From Acinetobacter oleivorans DR1 (GTDB lineage: Bacteria > Pseudomonadota > Gammaproteobacteria > Pseudomonadales > Moraxellaceae): a stretch of DNA of 64,000 nt. Of this stretch, positions 51,375 through 60,211 are shown one piece after another. Within the stretch, counting starts at the first letter, position 1. Each line of letters starts with the position of its first letter. The translations under genes and the position numbers were made by a program. The stretch lies in NCBI RefSeq assembly GCF_000196795.1, contig NC_014259.1:682001-746000 (forward strand), given 5' to 3'. The notes beneath the pieces are model-generated. The model was not told the origin of the DNA and made no database searches. It worked only from the letters and a program-made list of their open reading frames with translations.

Positions 51375-51478
51375 AAATCTGCTCTTTTATATATCTTTAT
51401 GATGGGTAAAAGTGACTAATATCACTTTTACCACTGTAGCAGATGATAGGAAATGTGGATAGAAAAAAACCACTTCAA

Positions 51479-52396
51479 TTAGAATTTAGAACGTGGTGCG
51501 GGCTTAAATGCTGCTGGAGATTTTTTGAAAGTTGCAATTGCAGTTTCAATTTGGCGAATTTGAGCTTGAGCAGCTTTTTCACCTTCCAAAATTGCCTGAT
51601 TACTTGATTTGAGATCAAGTGTACCTAAATGACCCACTTTAGGCTGAATCACAACATTGGCTTGCTTGAGTTCTTCATTAATACTTTGTTGACCCATAAT
51701 GTTAATGGTTTGATCTAATAATCCCCACATATTGGCTGGGCGATTACCTGCTGGACGCGCTGAAATATCAACGGCAATCACAATATCTGCACCCATATCA
51801 CGAGCTGTTTTAACGGGAATTGGGCTAACTAATCCACCATCAATGTATTTTTGATTGCCGATTGTGGCTGGCACGAACACATTTGGAATACTGCAAGAGG
51901 CGCGTACTGCTTGGCCTGCATTACCTTTAATAAAGTCTGCCTTTTGACCATTATCAAGACGAGTTGCCACAGCCGCAAAACGGATTGGGAATTTCTCAAT
52001 CGGTTTATTGCCAACATTACGGTTAACGTAGTCTTGTAACTTTTGTCCAAGAATAATGCCTTGACGGTTAAGCGTTAAATCACGGATATCAGACTCTTGT
52101 AATTTCAGAGCCAGACTTTGCAATTGATAAGGTGTTTGTCCACTCGCGTAGATACTTCCAACAAAGCTACCAGCGCTGGTACCCGTTACAATTTTAGGCT
52201 TAATTCCATGAGACTCTAAAACCTTGATCACACCAATATGTGAAAATCCTTTTGCTCCACCGCCACCTAAAGCAAGCGCAATTACAGGTTCACGGGCTTT
52301 AATTGAGGTAGTCGGCGTTGGTGTTTTGCTAAATTTATCACAGCCAAAGAGTGCTAGAGAGATAAATCCAATACTGGCAAATTGAGCAATTTTCAT
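51479..52396 (-). CDS. Patatin-like phospholipase, lipoprotein (second copy)
   Basis: The chosen start gives 305 residues beginning MKIAQFASIGFISLALFGC, a lipoprotein signal with Cys19, parallel to the copy at 15012. The ORF runs upstream to 52456; that start would bury the signal peptide behind twenty polar residues, but cannot be excluded because the RBS of the inner start is weak. Patatin motifs are intact: GGGGAKGFSHIG, GTSAGS, DGGLVSPIPV. About half of the residues match the 15012 protein. Transcribed after the acyltransferase gene (67 bp from the chosen start, 6 bp from the longest). Confidence 0.85.
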   Translation of the reverse strand: MKIAQFASIGFISLALFGCDKFSKTPTPTTSIKAREPVIALALGGGGAKGFSHIGVIKVLESHGIKPKIVTGTSAGSFVGSIYASGQTPYQLQSLALKLQESDIRDLTLNRQGIILGQKLQDYVNRNVGNKPIEKFPIRFAAVATRLDNGQKADFIKGNAGQAVRASCSIPNVFVPATIGNQKYIDGGLVSPIPVKTARDMGADIVIAVDISARPAGNRPANMWGLLDQTINIMGQQSINEELKQANVVIQPKVGHLGTLDLKSSNQAILEGEKAAQAQIRQIETAIATFKKSPAAFKPAPRSKF

Positions 52397-52462
52397 CTTT
52401 AAAAATAATCTATGTCGAGATAAATTAAGAAGGGCCATAAGACCAGATTCGCTCAATTTTTG

Positions 52463-53089
52463 CTAGGTTTTTTTCACTAGATTTTGTAAAGGTTCGGCAA
52501 GCCAATTACGATTTTTGGGTGAGATTTTTCCTTTATAATGCTCAAAAATCTTGGTGAGATCTTCATCGTAGTTGCCACTCGGGTCTAAGTGACCTAAGCA
52601 GTGAATCGTCTTACGGTCATAATCAAAAGAAAACATCACAATGGGAATATTGGCTTTTGCGGCAATATGGTAAAAACCACTTTTCATTTTTTTTGCTTTT
52701 TTACGTGTGCCTTCGGGCGCCATCCCAATCCAGATCTTGTCATATTTTTGAATGGTTGCAACCACTTGTTCAGTAAGTCCATTGGCTGTATCACGTTTAA
52801 CAGGAATGACTCCAGCCCAGTCTAATGCCCGCTTAAACGGTGGTTTAAAAAGGGCGTCTTTACCCAATACTGTAATTTGGATACCTAATCCGAAAATCGC
52901 AAGAAAGCCATACCATCCATCAATATTGGAAGTATGAGGGGAAATAATCGCTACTGCTTTTGGAAAATTAGGAACTTCGCCTTCAATTGTCCAACCTTGC
53001 GCTAAAAAAAGTTTCTTAAATAGTGCTCGGCTTAAAGCAGTACCACGTTGGGGTACCAAATCAGGTAAATTAGGGAAATGTTGATCCAT
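52463..53089 (-). CDS. PlsC-like lysophospholipid acyltransferase family protein
   Basis: A 208-residue protein with the acyltransferase block I HTSNIDG (NHX4D-like, in SPHTSNIDGWYGF, about residues 51-63), block III-like APEGTRKK (about 123-130) and PIVMFSFDY (block IV). No strong membrane helix beyond LAIFGLGIQITVLG. It would transfer an acyl chain to a lysophospholipid or related glycerol ester. Directly upstream of a patatin phospholipase on the same strand, which suggests a deacylation-reacylation pair for membrane lipids. Confidence 0.85.
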   Translation of the reverse strand: MDQHFPNLPDLVPQRGTALSRALFKKLFLAQGWTIEGEVPNFPKAVAIISPHTSNIDGWYGFLAIFGLGIQITVLGKDALFKPPFKRALDWAGVIPVKRDTANGLTEQVVATIQKYDKIWIGMAPEGTRKKAKKMKSGFYHIAAKANIPIVMFSFDYDRKTIHCLGHLDPSGNYDEDLTKIFEHYKGKISPKNRNWLAEPLQNLVKKT

Positions 53090-53217
53090 ATTTTTTTAAA
53101 TTTTAACTTGTCCTCGTTTTATCTTAATCTTTTGAAATATATGCTTCATTGGCAAAATGTAAGAACAACATGACATTTGATGTTATTCCTCATTAAAGAA
53201 ATAAAAAGTAGGTATAT

Positions 53218-54477
53218 ATGTTTCGGCAGCAAAATCTTTATCTTCTGCTATTTTCCTTATATTGGGCACAAGGGCTACCTGTCGGTTTTATGACTCATGC
53301 TTTACCTGTTATTTTAAGGGCACAAGGTGTGTCACTCGCTCATATTGGTGGTTTTGGTCTATTAATGTTGCCTTGGTCAATTAAGATCTTTTGGGCGCCG
53401 TGGGTTGACCGACATGCACTTTCCCGTTTGGGGCACTATCGTAGTTGGATTTTACCTACGCAGTTTTTGACGGTAGCTGTGCTGTGTATTTTGTCTTTTT
53501 TCCCCATTCAAGCTTTAGACCAGCCTCTTTATTTATTTGCCTTTTTTATTTCGCTTCTTTTAATGAACTTAACAGGAGCAACACAAGATATTGCGACCGA
53601 TGCTTTGGCCGTCAATTTGTTAAAGCATGACCAGCAACATTGGGGAAATACATTTCAGGTGATTGGTTCCCGACTCGGTTTTATTGTAGGTGGAGGTGCC
53701 GTACTCTGGTGTTTAGACTGGTTAACATGGCAACCCACTTTCCTGTTATTAGCAGCCTTGGTGTTTTTAAATACTTTACCCGTTTTATTATTTAAAGAAC
53801 CTAAACATGCAGTTTATTCAGGTCATCAACTTAAACCTAGCCAGCAAAATTTAGTCATAAAGATTAAAGCTTACTTGAGTTATTTCTCCCAAAATAAAGA
53901 GCTTCGTTCTTGGTTGGTTGTACTTATTACTTTTAAAGTAGCAGATGGTTTAGCTGGACCATTACTTAAACCTTTAATGGTCGATATGGGGCTAAGTTTT
54001 ACTCAAATTGGCGTTTATATCACCATGCTCGGTGCAGTAGCAGCACTGGCAGGGGCAGCAATCGCTGGTGGAGTGCTGAAATACTTCTCTAGACCTACCA
54101 CTTTAATTATTTTTTCAGTATTTAAAATCATGAGTTTAGCGGCCTATGCCTATTTAGCTTATGCTTACGAACAGAAAATTCAACTCAATGTCTGGGCTAT
54201 CTATACAGTCAATGCTTTAGAGGATGCATTCTCGGCAATGTTGTTAGTGGTTATGTTGACCTTAGTCATGCACTACAGTCGAAAAGAATATGCAGGAACA
54301 GATTTTACCTTTCAGGTTTCAGTCATGGCGACTGTGAGTGGGGGGCTTTATAGCTTGAGTGGTGTGTTTGGAGATGCTTTCGGTTATTTCCATTATTTGA
54401 TAGCTATTGTCATTATTGGCACTGTTACTTTGCTCCCTATTTCTGTCTGGAAACATGCAAAACTACAAGAAAAATAA
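53218..54477 (+). CDS. MFS transporter of the AmpG/RhtX (PAT) type
   Basis: A 419-residue protein with twelve predicted helices. The N-terminus LLLFSLYWAQGLPVGFMTHA, then LPWSIKIFWAPWVDRHAL and LTGATQDIATDALAVNLL, follows the PAT family shared by AmpG muropeptide permeases and RhtX/FptX siderophore importers. I cannot decide between the two. No Fur box or siderophore gene is seen nearby, and a recycling carboxypeptidase candidate exists at 1867, but that is weak evidence for AmpG. Divergent from the acyltransferase gene. Confidence 0.82.
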   Translation: MFRQQNLYLLLFSLYWAQGLPVGFMTHALPVILRAQGVSLAHIGGFGLLMLPWSIKIFWAPWVDRHALSRLGHYRSWILPTQFLTVAVLCILSFFPIQALDQPLYLFAFFISLLLMNLTGATQDIATDALAVNLLKHDQQHWGNTFQVIGSRLGFIVGGGAVLWCLDWLTWQPTFLLLAALVFLNTLPVLLFKEPKHAVYSGHQLKPSQQNLVIKIKAYLSYFSQNKELRSWLVVLITFKVADGLAGPLLKPLMVDMGLSFTQIGVYITMLGAVAALAGAAIAGGVLKYFSRPTTLIIFSVFKIMSLAAYAYLAYAYEQKIQLNVWAIYTVNALEDAFSAMLLVVMLTLVMHYSRKEYAGTDFTFQVSVMATVSGGLYSLSGVFGDAFGYFHYLIAIVIIGTVTLLPISVWKHAKLQEK

Positions 54478-55015
54478 TGTTAACTAAATGAAATAAAGAA
54501 ATTTAGTATCGATTAAGGAGTGATCTAGTCATTATCTACTACCTTTGTCTATGTTTTTAAAAATGTATGTTTTTAGCTATTTAAATGCTCTATTAATTGT
54601 GCCATCTTGTTTAGGTAGCAAATGGAAGCTAACTGGAGTAAAAATGGATTTCGTTAACAAGAAAAATCATGTGAATCAATTAAAATGGGTAGAAAAATGT
54701 TCAAGTAGATTGGATATTAGCCTAAAGTCTAAAAAAGAATAATGAAATAACGATTTAATCATTCTATAAGATAAGAGAGTTGTGTAGGATTCGTTACAAC
54801 ATGAAGTTAAGGTGAAAATCTGTAAGTCAAAGTATAGTTTTTATGTCTTTGATTATTGATTTTGGTCTTGCATAACGTTGAAATTGGTTTTGGTTGCGGT
54901 AATAAAATTAATGTAACCAAAGTGGAGGAGAGTTGATTTTTTAGTCACCTAATTTAATGGCGTAAATCAACTTGGCATGGATAGGCAACATAAAATATAT
55001 TTTTTGGAGTTTTTG
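54478..55015. other. Intergenic region upstream of dcaP
   Basis: About 540 bp. A 64-codon ORF (54551-54742, beginning MFLKMYVFSYLNALLIV) lacks an RBS; an internal ATG at 54644 does have one (GGAG) and would give 32 residues ending SKKE. Neither resembles a known protein. AGTTGATTT (54931-54939) and AAATCAACT (54964-54972) form a 9-bp inverted repeat in the probable dcaP leader. Confidence 0.4.
54551..54742 (+). CDS. Doubtful 63-residue ORF
   Basis: Hydrophobic start (YLNALLIVPSCLG includes a lipobox-like VPSC) and a polar tail rich in lysine. No RBS at the first ATG, which is followed by a better supported internal ATG at 54644. It could be a tiny lipoprotein, but the evidence is thin. Confidence 0.2.
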   Translation: MFLKMYVFSYLNALLIVPSCLGSKWKLTGVKMDFVNKKNHVNQLKWVEKCSSRLDISLKSKKE

Positions 55016-56314
55016 ATGGATCTATTCCTTAATCGTAAATCTTTCGTTGTTAAAAGTTTAGCTCTTACAGTTACAGCTTTAATGATGAGTGGGGCACATG
55101 CTGCGACTTCCGACAAAGCGGAAATTCAACAGCTTCGTAAAGAAGTTGAGGCTTTAAAAGCTTTAATTCAACAACAAAGCCAAGTACAGCAACAACAACA
55201 GCAAGTACAGCAACAACAGCAAGTTCAACTCGCTGAAGTGAAAGCACAACCAGTTGCTGCACCAGTTTCACCGTTAGCAGGATTTAAATCTAAAGCTGGC
55301 GCTGATGTGAACCTATATGGTTTTGTTCGTGGTGACGCTAACTATATTATTGAAGGTGCGGATAACGACTTCGGTGATGTAAGTAAGTCAGACGGCAAAA
55401 CGCATGATAAATTACGTGCGACTGCTAAAACGACACGCCTTGGTTTAGATTTTAATACGCCTGTAGGAGACGATAAAGTAGGTGGTAAAATCGAAGTCGA
55501 TTTTGCTGGCTCAACATCAGACTCAAATGGCTCATTGCGTATTCGTCATGCTTATTTAACATATAACAACTGGTTGTTTGGTCAAACAACTTCAAACTTC
55601 CTGTCTAACCATGCACCAGAAATGATCGACTTCTCGACAAACATTGGTGGTGGTACTAAACGTGTTCCGCAAGTACGTTATAACTACAAGTTAGGTCCGA
55701 CTACGCAACTATTTGTTTCTGCTGAAAAAGGTGATAGCACTACTTCGGTAACAGGCGATAGTATTAAGTATAGCCTACCTGCATTAACTGCTAAAATTAC
55801 TCAAGGCTATGCAGACGGCAGAGGTTCTGCTTCAGCTCGTGCATTAGTTGAAAATTATAAATCACAGCTTGCTGATGATGATAAAATTGGATGGGGTGTT
55901 GCTGTAGGTACTGACTTTAAAGTGTCTGATCCTTTAAAACTCTTTGCTGATGCATCATATGTTGTTGGTGATAATAGTTACTTATATGGTAGTAACACTC
56001 CTTATGCAGTAGAAGGTAATTCTATTGAGCAGAATAAATTTGTAGCGGTACAAGTGGGTGGAACTTATAAGATTTTACCTAACTTACGTTCTACTCTAGC
56101 ATATGGTGCTCAATTCGCTGATGACGGTACTGATTTTGCAAGATTAAATGCTTCTGCAAATGAAAAAGTTCAACAAGCATGGCTTAACGTGATTTATACA
56201 CCAGTTAAACCAATTGATTTGGGTCTAGAGTATGTAAATGGTAAGCGTGATACCTTTGAAGGTAAGTCTTACAAAGATAACCGTGTTGGTTTAATGGCTA
56301 AATATAGTTTCTAA
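55016..56314 (+). CDS. dcaP: DcaP-family trimeric outer membrane porin
   Basis: From the ATG at 55016, with GGAG seven bases upstream, the protein has 432 residues; the ORF from 54977 has no RBS. Signal peptide LALTVTALMMSGAHA (cleavage about residue 29), then a coiled coil (residues about 33-80) that includes a glutamine-rich stretch, and a 16-stranded-type barrel (VNLYGFVRGDANYIIEG, GLDFNTPV, KIEVDFAGS, RIRHAYLTYNN) ending in Phe (GLMAKYSF). DcaP channels take up dicarboxylates and, in A. baumannii, sulbactam-type negatively charged compounds. Own terminator. Confidence 0.88.
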   Translation: MDLFLNRKSFVVKSLALTVTALMMSGAHAATSDKAEIQQLRKEVEALKALIQQQSQVQQQQQQVQQQQQVQLAEVKAQPVAAPVSPLAGFKSKAGADVNLYGFVRGDANYIIEGADNDFGDVSKSDGKTHDKLRATAKTTRLGLDFNTPVGDDKVGGKIEVDFAGSTSDSNGSLRIRHAYLTYNNWLFGQTTSNFLSNHAPEMIDFSTNIGGGTKRVPQVRYNYKLGPTTQLFVSAEKGDSTTSVTGDSIKYSLPALTAKITQGYADGRGSASARALVENYKSQLADDDKIGWGVAVGTDFKVSDPLKLFADASYVVGDNSYLYGSNTPYAVEGNSIEQNKFVAVQVGGTYKILPNLRSTLAYGAQFADDGTDFARLNASANEKVQQAWLNVIYTPVKPIDLGLEYVNGKRDTFEGKSYKDNRVGLMAKYSF

Positions 56315-56336
56315 GAACAATATTTAGTTAAAAATC

Positions 56337-56371
56337 AAAAAAGACGAGGTTAAATTTAACCTCGTCTTTTT
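56337..56371 (+). terminator. Rho-independent terminator of dcaP
   Basis: AAAAGACGAGGTTAA / TTAACCTCGTCTTTT, a near-perfect long stem with three-base loop and T run. Confidence 0.93.
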
Positions 56372-56428
56372 ATTAGAAAAAATTTGAAATAAGTATTTTT
56401 TAAGATTTATGTATTAGATCATTTTTTA

Positions 56429-56445
56429 TTTAAGTCATTTTTAAG
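56429..56445 (+). promoter_or_regulatory. PmrA-box-like direct repeat upstream of pmrC
   Basis: TTTAAG - TCATT - TTTAAG: two identical hexamers with an 11-bp period, matching the enterobacterial PmrA consensus (YTTAAK-N5-YTTAAK). It lies 50 bp upstream of the pmrC ATG and just before a plausible -10 (TACAGT, 56456-56461), so it would replace the -35. It fits autoregulation of pmrCAB by PmrA. Confidence 0.65.
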
Positions 56446-56494
56446 TTTCAATTTCTACAGTAAAGCATCATAAAAAGATTGTAGTTCCCCCAAG

Positions 56495-58144
56495 ATGCTG
56501 AATTTTTTTTCTACCTTAAAAAATAAACAGATTTCACTGTTTATGTTTAATTTCATTATAGCCATTTGGTTAGGTGCAGTTTTAAATATTGGTTTTTATA
56601 ACAAAGTACATCTTTTAACTCCATATTTTGGAGTAAAAGCTATTCTATTTTTAGCTGCTACAGTGCTTATTGTTGTTGCTGCGTATTATGCACTTTTACA
56701 AATTTTAAACTGGAAATGGACAGCCAAACTTTTTGCAATTTTGCTGGTTTTCATTGGTGGTTTTAGCTCTTATTTTGTAAATACGTTAGGTGTAATCATC
56801 TCGCCTGATCAGATTCAAAATATGATACAAACAGATGTATCTGAAGTTTCTGATTTAGTTTCATTACGCTTTGGACTTTGGACAGTTTTCTTCGTTGTTT
56901 TACCTATTATTTTAATTACTCAAGTAAAGCTTAAAAAAGAAAAAGTATCCCATTTTTTGTTGAAAAAAGTCGGTTCAATTATCGCTTCTTTTGCAATTGT
57001 TGGTATTCTGCTTTTTACATATTATGTGGATTTTGCAGCTATTTTTCGTGAACATCGTGATTTAAAAGGCATGATTTCTCCTCAAAACACTATTTCTTCT
57101 TTGATGTCTTATTATCATAAAAAGGCACCTAAGAAGAACTTACCGTTAATACATTATGGTCAAGATGCTCATCAGGTTCAGTCAGTACAAAAGAACCTGC
57201 CTAAATTAATGGTGCTGGTTGTCGGTGAGACAGCGCGTGCGGAAAGTTTTTCACTCAATGGTTATGCTAAAAATACGAATCCGGAGCTTTCTAAACAAGA
57301 TATTTTGAATTTTTCTCAAGTAAGTTCATGTGGTACAGCAACAGCTGTTTCAGTTCCATGCATGTTCTCTGGCATGCCACGTGTTGACTATGATGAGCAA
57401 TTAGCAAGTCATCGTGAAGGATTACTTGATATTGCAAAGCGTGCGGGCTATCAGGTGACTTGGATTGATAACAATTCTGGTTGTAAAGGCGCATGTGATC
57501 GTGTTGAGCAATATCAAATTCCAGAAAAGTTAAAGCAAAAATGGTGTAAAGATGGCGAATGTCTTGATGGTATTTTAATTGATAGCTTAAATGAATATTT
57601 AGCTACTATTCCTAAAGAAGACACGCGTCCACGTTTAATTGTTTTACATCAAGTCGGCAGTCATGGCCCAGCCTATTACAAGCGTGCACCTGTGGAATAT
57701 CAAAAGTTTAAACCGACTTGCGATACTAATGCGATACAGGGTTGTTCTCCAACCGAATTAATAAATAGCTATGATAATTCAATCGTATATACAGACCATG
57801 TATTAAGTCAGATGATTAATAATTTAAAAGAAGTATCGAAATATCAAACAGGTTTATGGTATTTATCTGATCATGGCGAATCAACTGGCGAACATGGTTT
57901 ATATTTACATGGTTCACCTTATGCAATTGCACCGACTCAACAAACACATGTACCAATGATTATGTGGTTCTCTGATAACTGGAAACAGCACAATCTTGCG
58001 CAAGTGAGTTGTTTAGGCCAACAAACGAAACAAAAGTTAAGTCAGGATAATTTATTCCCAAGTTTGTTAAGTATGCTGGATGTGAAAACTCAGGTCATTA
58101 ACCCTCAACTGGACATGTTGCACTCATGTGCCCATGTGAATTAA
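56495..58144 (+). CDS. pmrC: Lipid A phosphoethanolamine transferase PmrC (EptA family)
   Basis: A 549-residue inner-membrane enzyme with five N-terminal helices (within residues 14-180) and a periplasmic alkaline-phosphatase-fold domain. Catalytic stretches are complete: VVGETARAESFSLNGY (Glu245), the nucleophile threonine region SSCGTATAVSVPCMFSG (277-293) and LSDHGESTGEHGLYLHG with metal-binding Asp/His. It transfers phosphoethanolamine to lipid A and so lowers polymyxin binding. The RBS at this ATG is weak; an internal ATG (56543, MFNFIIAIW) has also been used for this protein. First gene of pmrCAB; 14 bp to pmrA. Confidence 0.95.
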   Translation: MLNFFSTLKNKQISLFMFNFIIAIWLGAVLNIGFYNKVHLLTPYFGVKAILFLAATVLIVVAAYYALLQILNWKWTAKLFAILLVFIGGFSSYFVNTLGVIISPDQIQNMIQTDVSEVSDLVSLRFGLWTVFFVVLPIILITQVKLKKEKVSHFLLKKVGSIIASFAIVGILLFTYYVDFAAIFREHRDLKGMISPQNTISSLMSYYHKKAPKKNLPLIHYGQDAHQVQSVQKNLPKLMVLVVGETARAESFSLNGYAKNTNPELSKQDILNFSQVSSCGTATAVSVPCMFSGMPRVDYDEQLASHREGLLDIAKRAGYQVTWIDNNSGCKGACDRVEQYQIPEKLKQKWCKDGECLDGILIDSLNEYLATIPKEDTRPRLIVLHQVGSHGPAYYKRAPVEYQKFKPTCDTNAIQGCSPTELINSYDNSIVYTDHVLSQMINNLKEVSKYQTGLWYLSDHGESTGEHGLYLHGSPYAIAPTQQTHVPMIMWFSDNWKQHNLAQVSCLGQQTKQKLSQDNLFPSLLSMLDVKTQVINPQLDMLHSCAHVN

Positions 58145-58158
58145 AGCGAGCCTAGAAC

Positions 58159-58827
58159 ATGACAAAAATCTTAATGATTGAAGATGATTTTATGATTGCT
58201 GAGTCAACAATAACGTTGCTGCAATATCATCAATTTGAGGTGGAGTGGGTCAATAATGGCTTGGATGGTCTGGCTCAATTAGCTAAAAATAAGTTTGATA
58301 TCATTTTATTAGACTTAGGTTTGCCGATGATGGATGGCATGCAGGTTTTAAAGCAAATCCGTCAAAGAGCTGTCACTCCAGTTTTAATCATTTCGGCACG
58401 AGACCAGTTGCAAAACCGCGTGGATGGATTAAACCACGGTGCAGATGATTACTTAATTAAACCATACGAGTTCGATGAGTTACTTGCCCGTATTCATGCG
58501 CTATTGCGCCGTACTGGAGTAGAGGCTCAGCTTGCGAATCATGAGCAACTTTTACAAAATGGCGATCTGGTTTTAAATGTTGAACAACATATTGCAACCT
58601 TTAAAGGCCAGCGGATTGATTTGTCGAACCGTGAATGGGCGATTCTTATTCCTTTAATGAGCCATCCAAATAAAATCTTTTCTAAGGCAAATCTTGAAGA
58701 TAAGTTATATGATTTCGATAGTGAAGTGACCAGTAATACGATTGAAGTATATGTGCATCACTTGAGAGCTAAACTTGGAAAAGACTTTATTCGAACTATT
58801 CGAGGGTTGGGTTACCGTTTAGGGTAA
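58159..58827 (+). CDS. pmrA: Response regulator PmrA
   Basis: A 222-residue OmpR-type regulator. Receiver: acidic pair Asp9-Asp10, phospho-acceptor Asp52 (ILLDLGLPMMDG), Thr/Ser in LIISARD, Lys101 (IKPYEF). C-terminal winged helix (about 130-222; LSNREWAILIPLMSHPNK, SNTIEVYVHHLRAKLG, RTIRGLGYRLG). It activates pmrC and its own operon. Positions I remember as hot spots for polymyxin-resistant mutants (Glu8, Met12, Ala80, Pro102) carry what I believe are wild-type residues. The stop comes two codons earlier than in the A. baumannii PmrA I recall. Confidence 0.95.
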   Translation: MTKILMIEDDFMIAESTITLLQYHQFEVEWVNNGLDGLAQLAKNKFDIILLDLGLPMMDGMQVLKQIRQRAVTPVLIISARDQLQNRVDGLNHGADDYLIKPYEFDELLARIHALLRRTGVEAQLANHEQLLQNGDLVLNVEQHIATFKGQRIDLSNREWAILIPLMSHPNKIFSKANLEDKLYDFDSEVTSNTIEVYVHHLRAKLGKDFIRTIRGLGYRLG

Positions 58828-58857
58828 TCCTCGCTTCAATTTTGGAACTTTATAAAA

Positions 58858-60192
58858 GTGCATTATTCATTAAAGAAACGACTGATTTGGGGCACCTCAA
58901 TTTTCAGTGTCATCTTAGGTTGTATATTAATTTTTAGTGCCTATAAGGTTGCACTTCAAGAAGTTGATGAAATTTTAGATACTCAAATGCAGTATTTAGC
59001 AGAACGAACAGCTGAGTATCCTTTAAGAACAGTAAGTAGTAAGTTTGATTTACATAAAACTTATCATGAAGAAGATTTGTTTTTAGATATTTGGGCTTAT
59101 AAGGATCAGGCTCATTTATCTCACAGTTTACATCTGTTGGTTGCACCTGTTACACAAGCTGGTTTTTACTCTCATAAAACTAGCCAAGGCGTAGTGCGAA
59201 CTTATGTTTTGCCTTTAAAAGATTACCAGATTCAGGTCAGTCAACAAGAACGAGTTCGCGAAGCTTTTGCTTGGGAACTTGCGGGAAGTATGTTCATTCC
59301 ATATTTAATTATTTTGCCATTTGCAATTTTTGCTTTGGCTGCAATTATTCGTCGAGGGCTAAAGCCAATAGATGACTTTAAAAATGAACTAACTCATCGT
59401 GATTCGGAAGAGCTGACACCCATTGAAGTTGCAGACTACCCTCAAGAGTTATTGCCAACTATTGATGAAATGAACCGTTTATTTGAGCGCATATCAAAGG
59501 CTCAAATGGAACAAAAACAGTTTATTGCCGATGCTGCACATGAACTTCGAACACCAGTTACAGCTCTAAATTTACAAACTAAAATTCTAATTAGTCAGCT
59601 TCCTGAGCACGAGTCTTTGCAAAATCTGAGTAAAGGATTAGCGCGTATTCAGCATTTGGTCACACAGCTTTTAGCTTTGGCTAAGCAAGATGTCTCTTTA
59701 AGTGTAATTGAACCAACCAAAACTTTTCAGCTTAATGATGTCGCTTTAAATTGTGTTGAACAACTGGTTAATTTAGCTATGCAAAAAGATATTGACCTAG
59801 GTTTTGTCCGCAACGAACCAATTGAAATGCATAGTATTGAGCCAACAGTACACTCAATTATTTTTAACTTAATTGATAATGCAATCAAATACACGCCTCA
59901 TGAAGGAATGATTAATATTTCAGTTTTTACTGCTACAGATGGCGATGCGTGTATACAAATTGAAGATAGCGGTGCAGGGATTGACCCAGAACATTACGAT
60001 AAAGTTTTAAAACGTTTTTATCGTGTACACCACCACCTTGAAGTGGGGAGTGGCTTAGGTTTATCAATTGTTGATCGAGCGACTCAGCGTTTAGGTGGAA
60101 CTTTGACACTAGATCGAAGCATGGAACTTGGCGGACTTTCTGTTTTAGTTAAATTGCCTAAAGCTCTACATATTCATGAAGCAAGAACTTGA
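58858..60192 (+). CDS. pmrB: Sensor histidine kinase PmrB
   Basis: A 444-residue kinase with GTG start. Two membrane helices (about residues 8-28 and 143-165) enclose a periplasmic loop; HAMP-like linker; DHp with phospho-acceptor His228 (DAAHELRTPVTALNLQ); ATPase domain with N-box NLIDNAIKYTP, G1 DSGAGID and G2 GSGLGLSIV. It phosphorylates PmrA. Residues often mutated in resistant A. baumannii (Pro170, Ala227, Pro233, Thr235, Arg263, as I recall) are unchanged, so no resistance mutation is visible. The stop codon is embedded in a hairpin shared with the convergent PAP2 gene. Confidence 0.95.
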   Translation: MHYSLKKRLIWGTSIFSVILGCILIFSAYKVALQEVDEILDTQMQYLAERTAEYPLRTVSSKFDLHKTYHEEDLFLDIWAYKDQAHLSHSLHLLVAPVTQAGFYSHKTSQGVVRTYVLPLKDYQIQVSQQERVREAFAWELAGSMFIPYLIILPFAIFALAAIIRRGLKPIDDFKNELTHRDSEELTPIEVADYPQELLPTIDEMNRLFERISKAQMEQKQFIADAAHELRTPVTALNLQTKILISQLPEHESLQNLSKGLARIQHLVTQLLALAKQDVSLSVIEPTKTFQLNDVALNCVEQLVNLAMQKDIDLGFVRNEPIEMHSIEPTVHSIIFNLIDNAIKYTPHEGMINISVFTATDGDACIQIEDSGAGIDPEHYDKVLKRFYRVHHHLEVGSGLGLSIVDRATQRLGGTLTLDRSMELGGLSVLVKLPKALHIHEART

Positions 60193-60211
60193 TTTAAGCA
60201 AGTTCTTGTTT
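60182..60211. terminator. Hairpin shared by the 3' ends of pmrB and the PAP2 gene
   Basis: 10-bp inverted repeat CAAGAACTTG (60182-60191) / CAAGTTCTTG (60199-60208) then TTT. It covers the last codons and stops of both convergent genes, which are only one base apart, so coding and terminator functions overlap. Confidence 0.65.
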
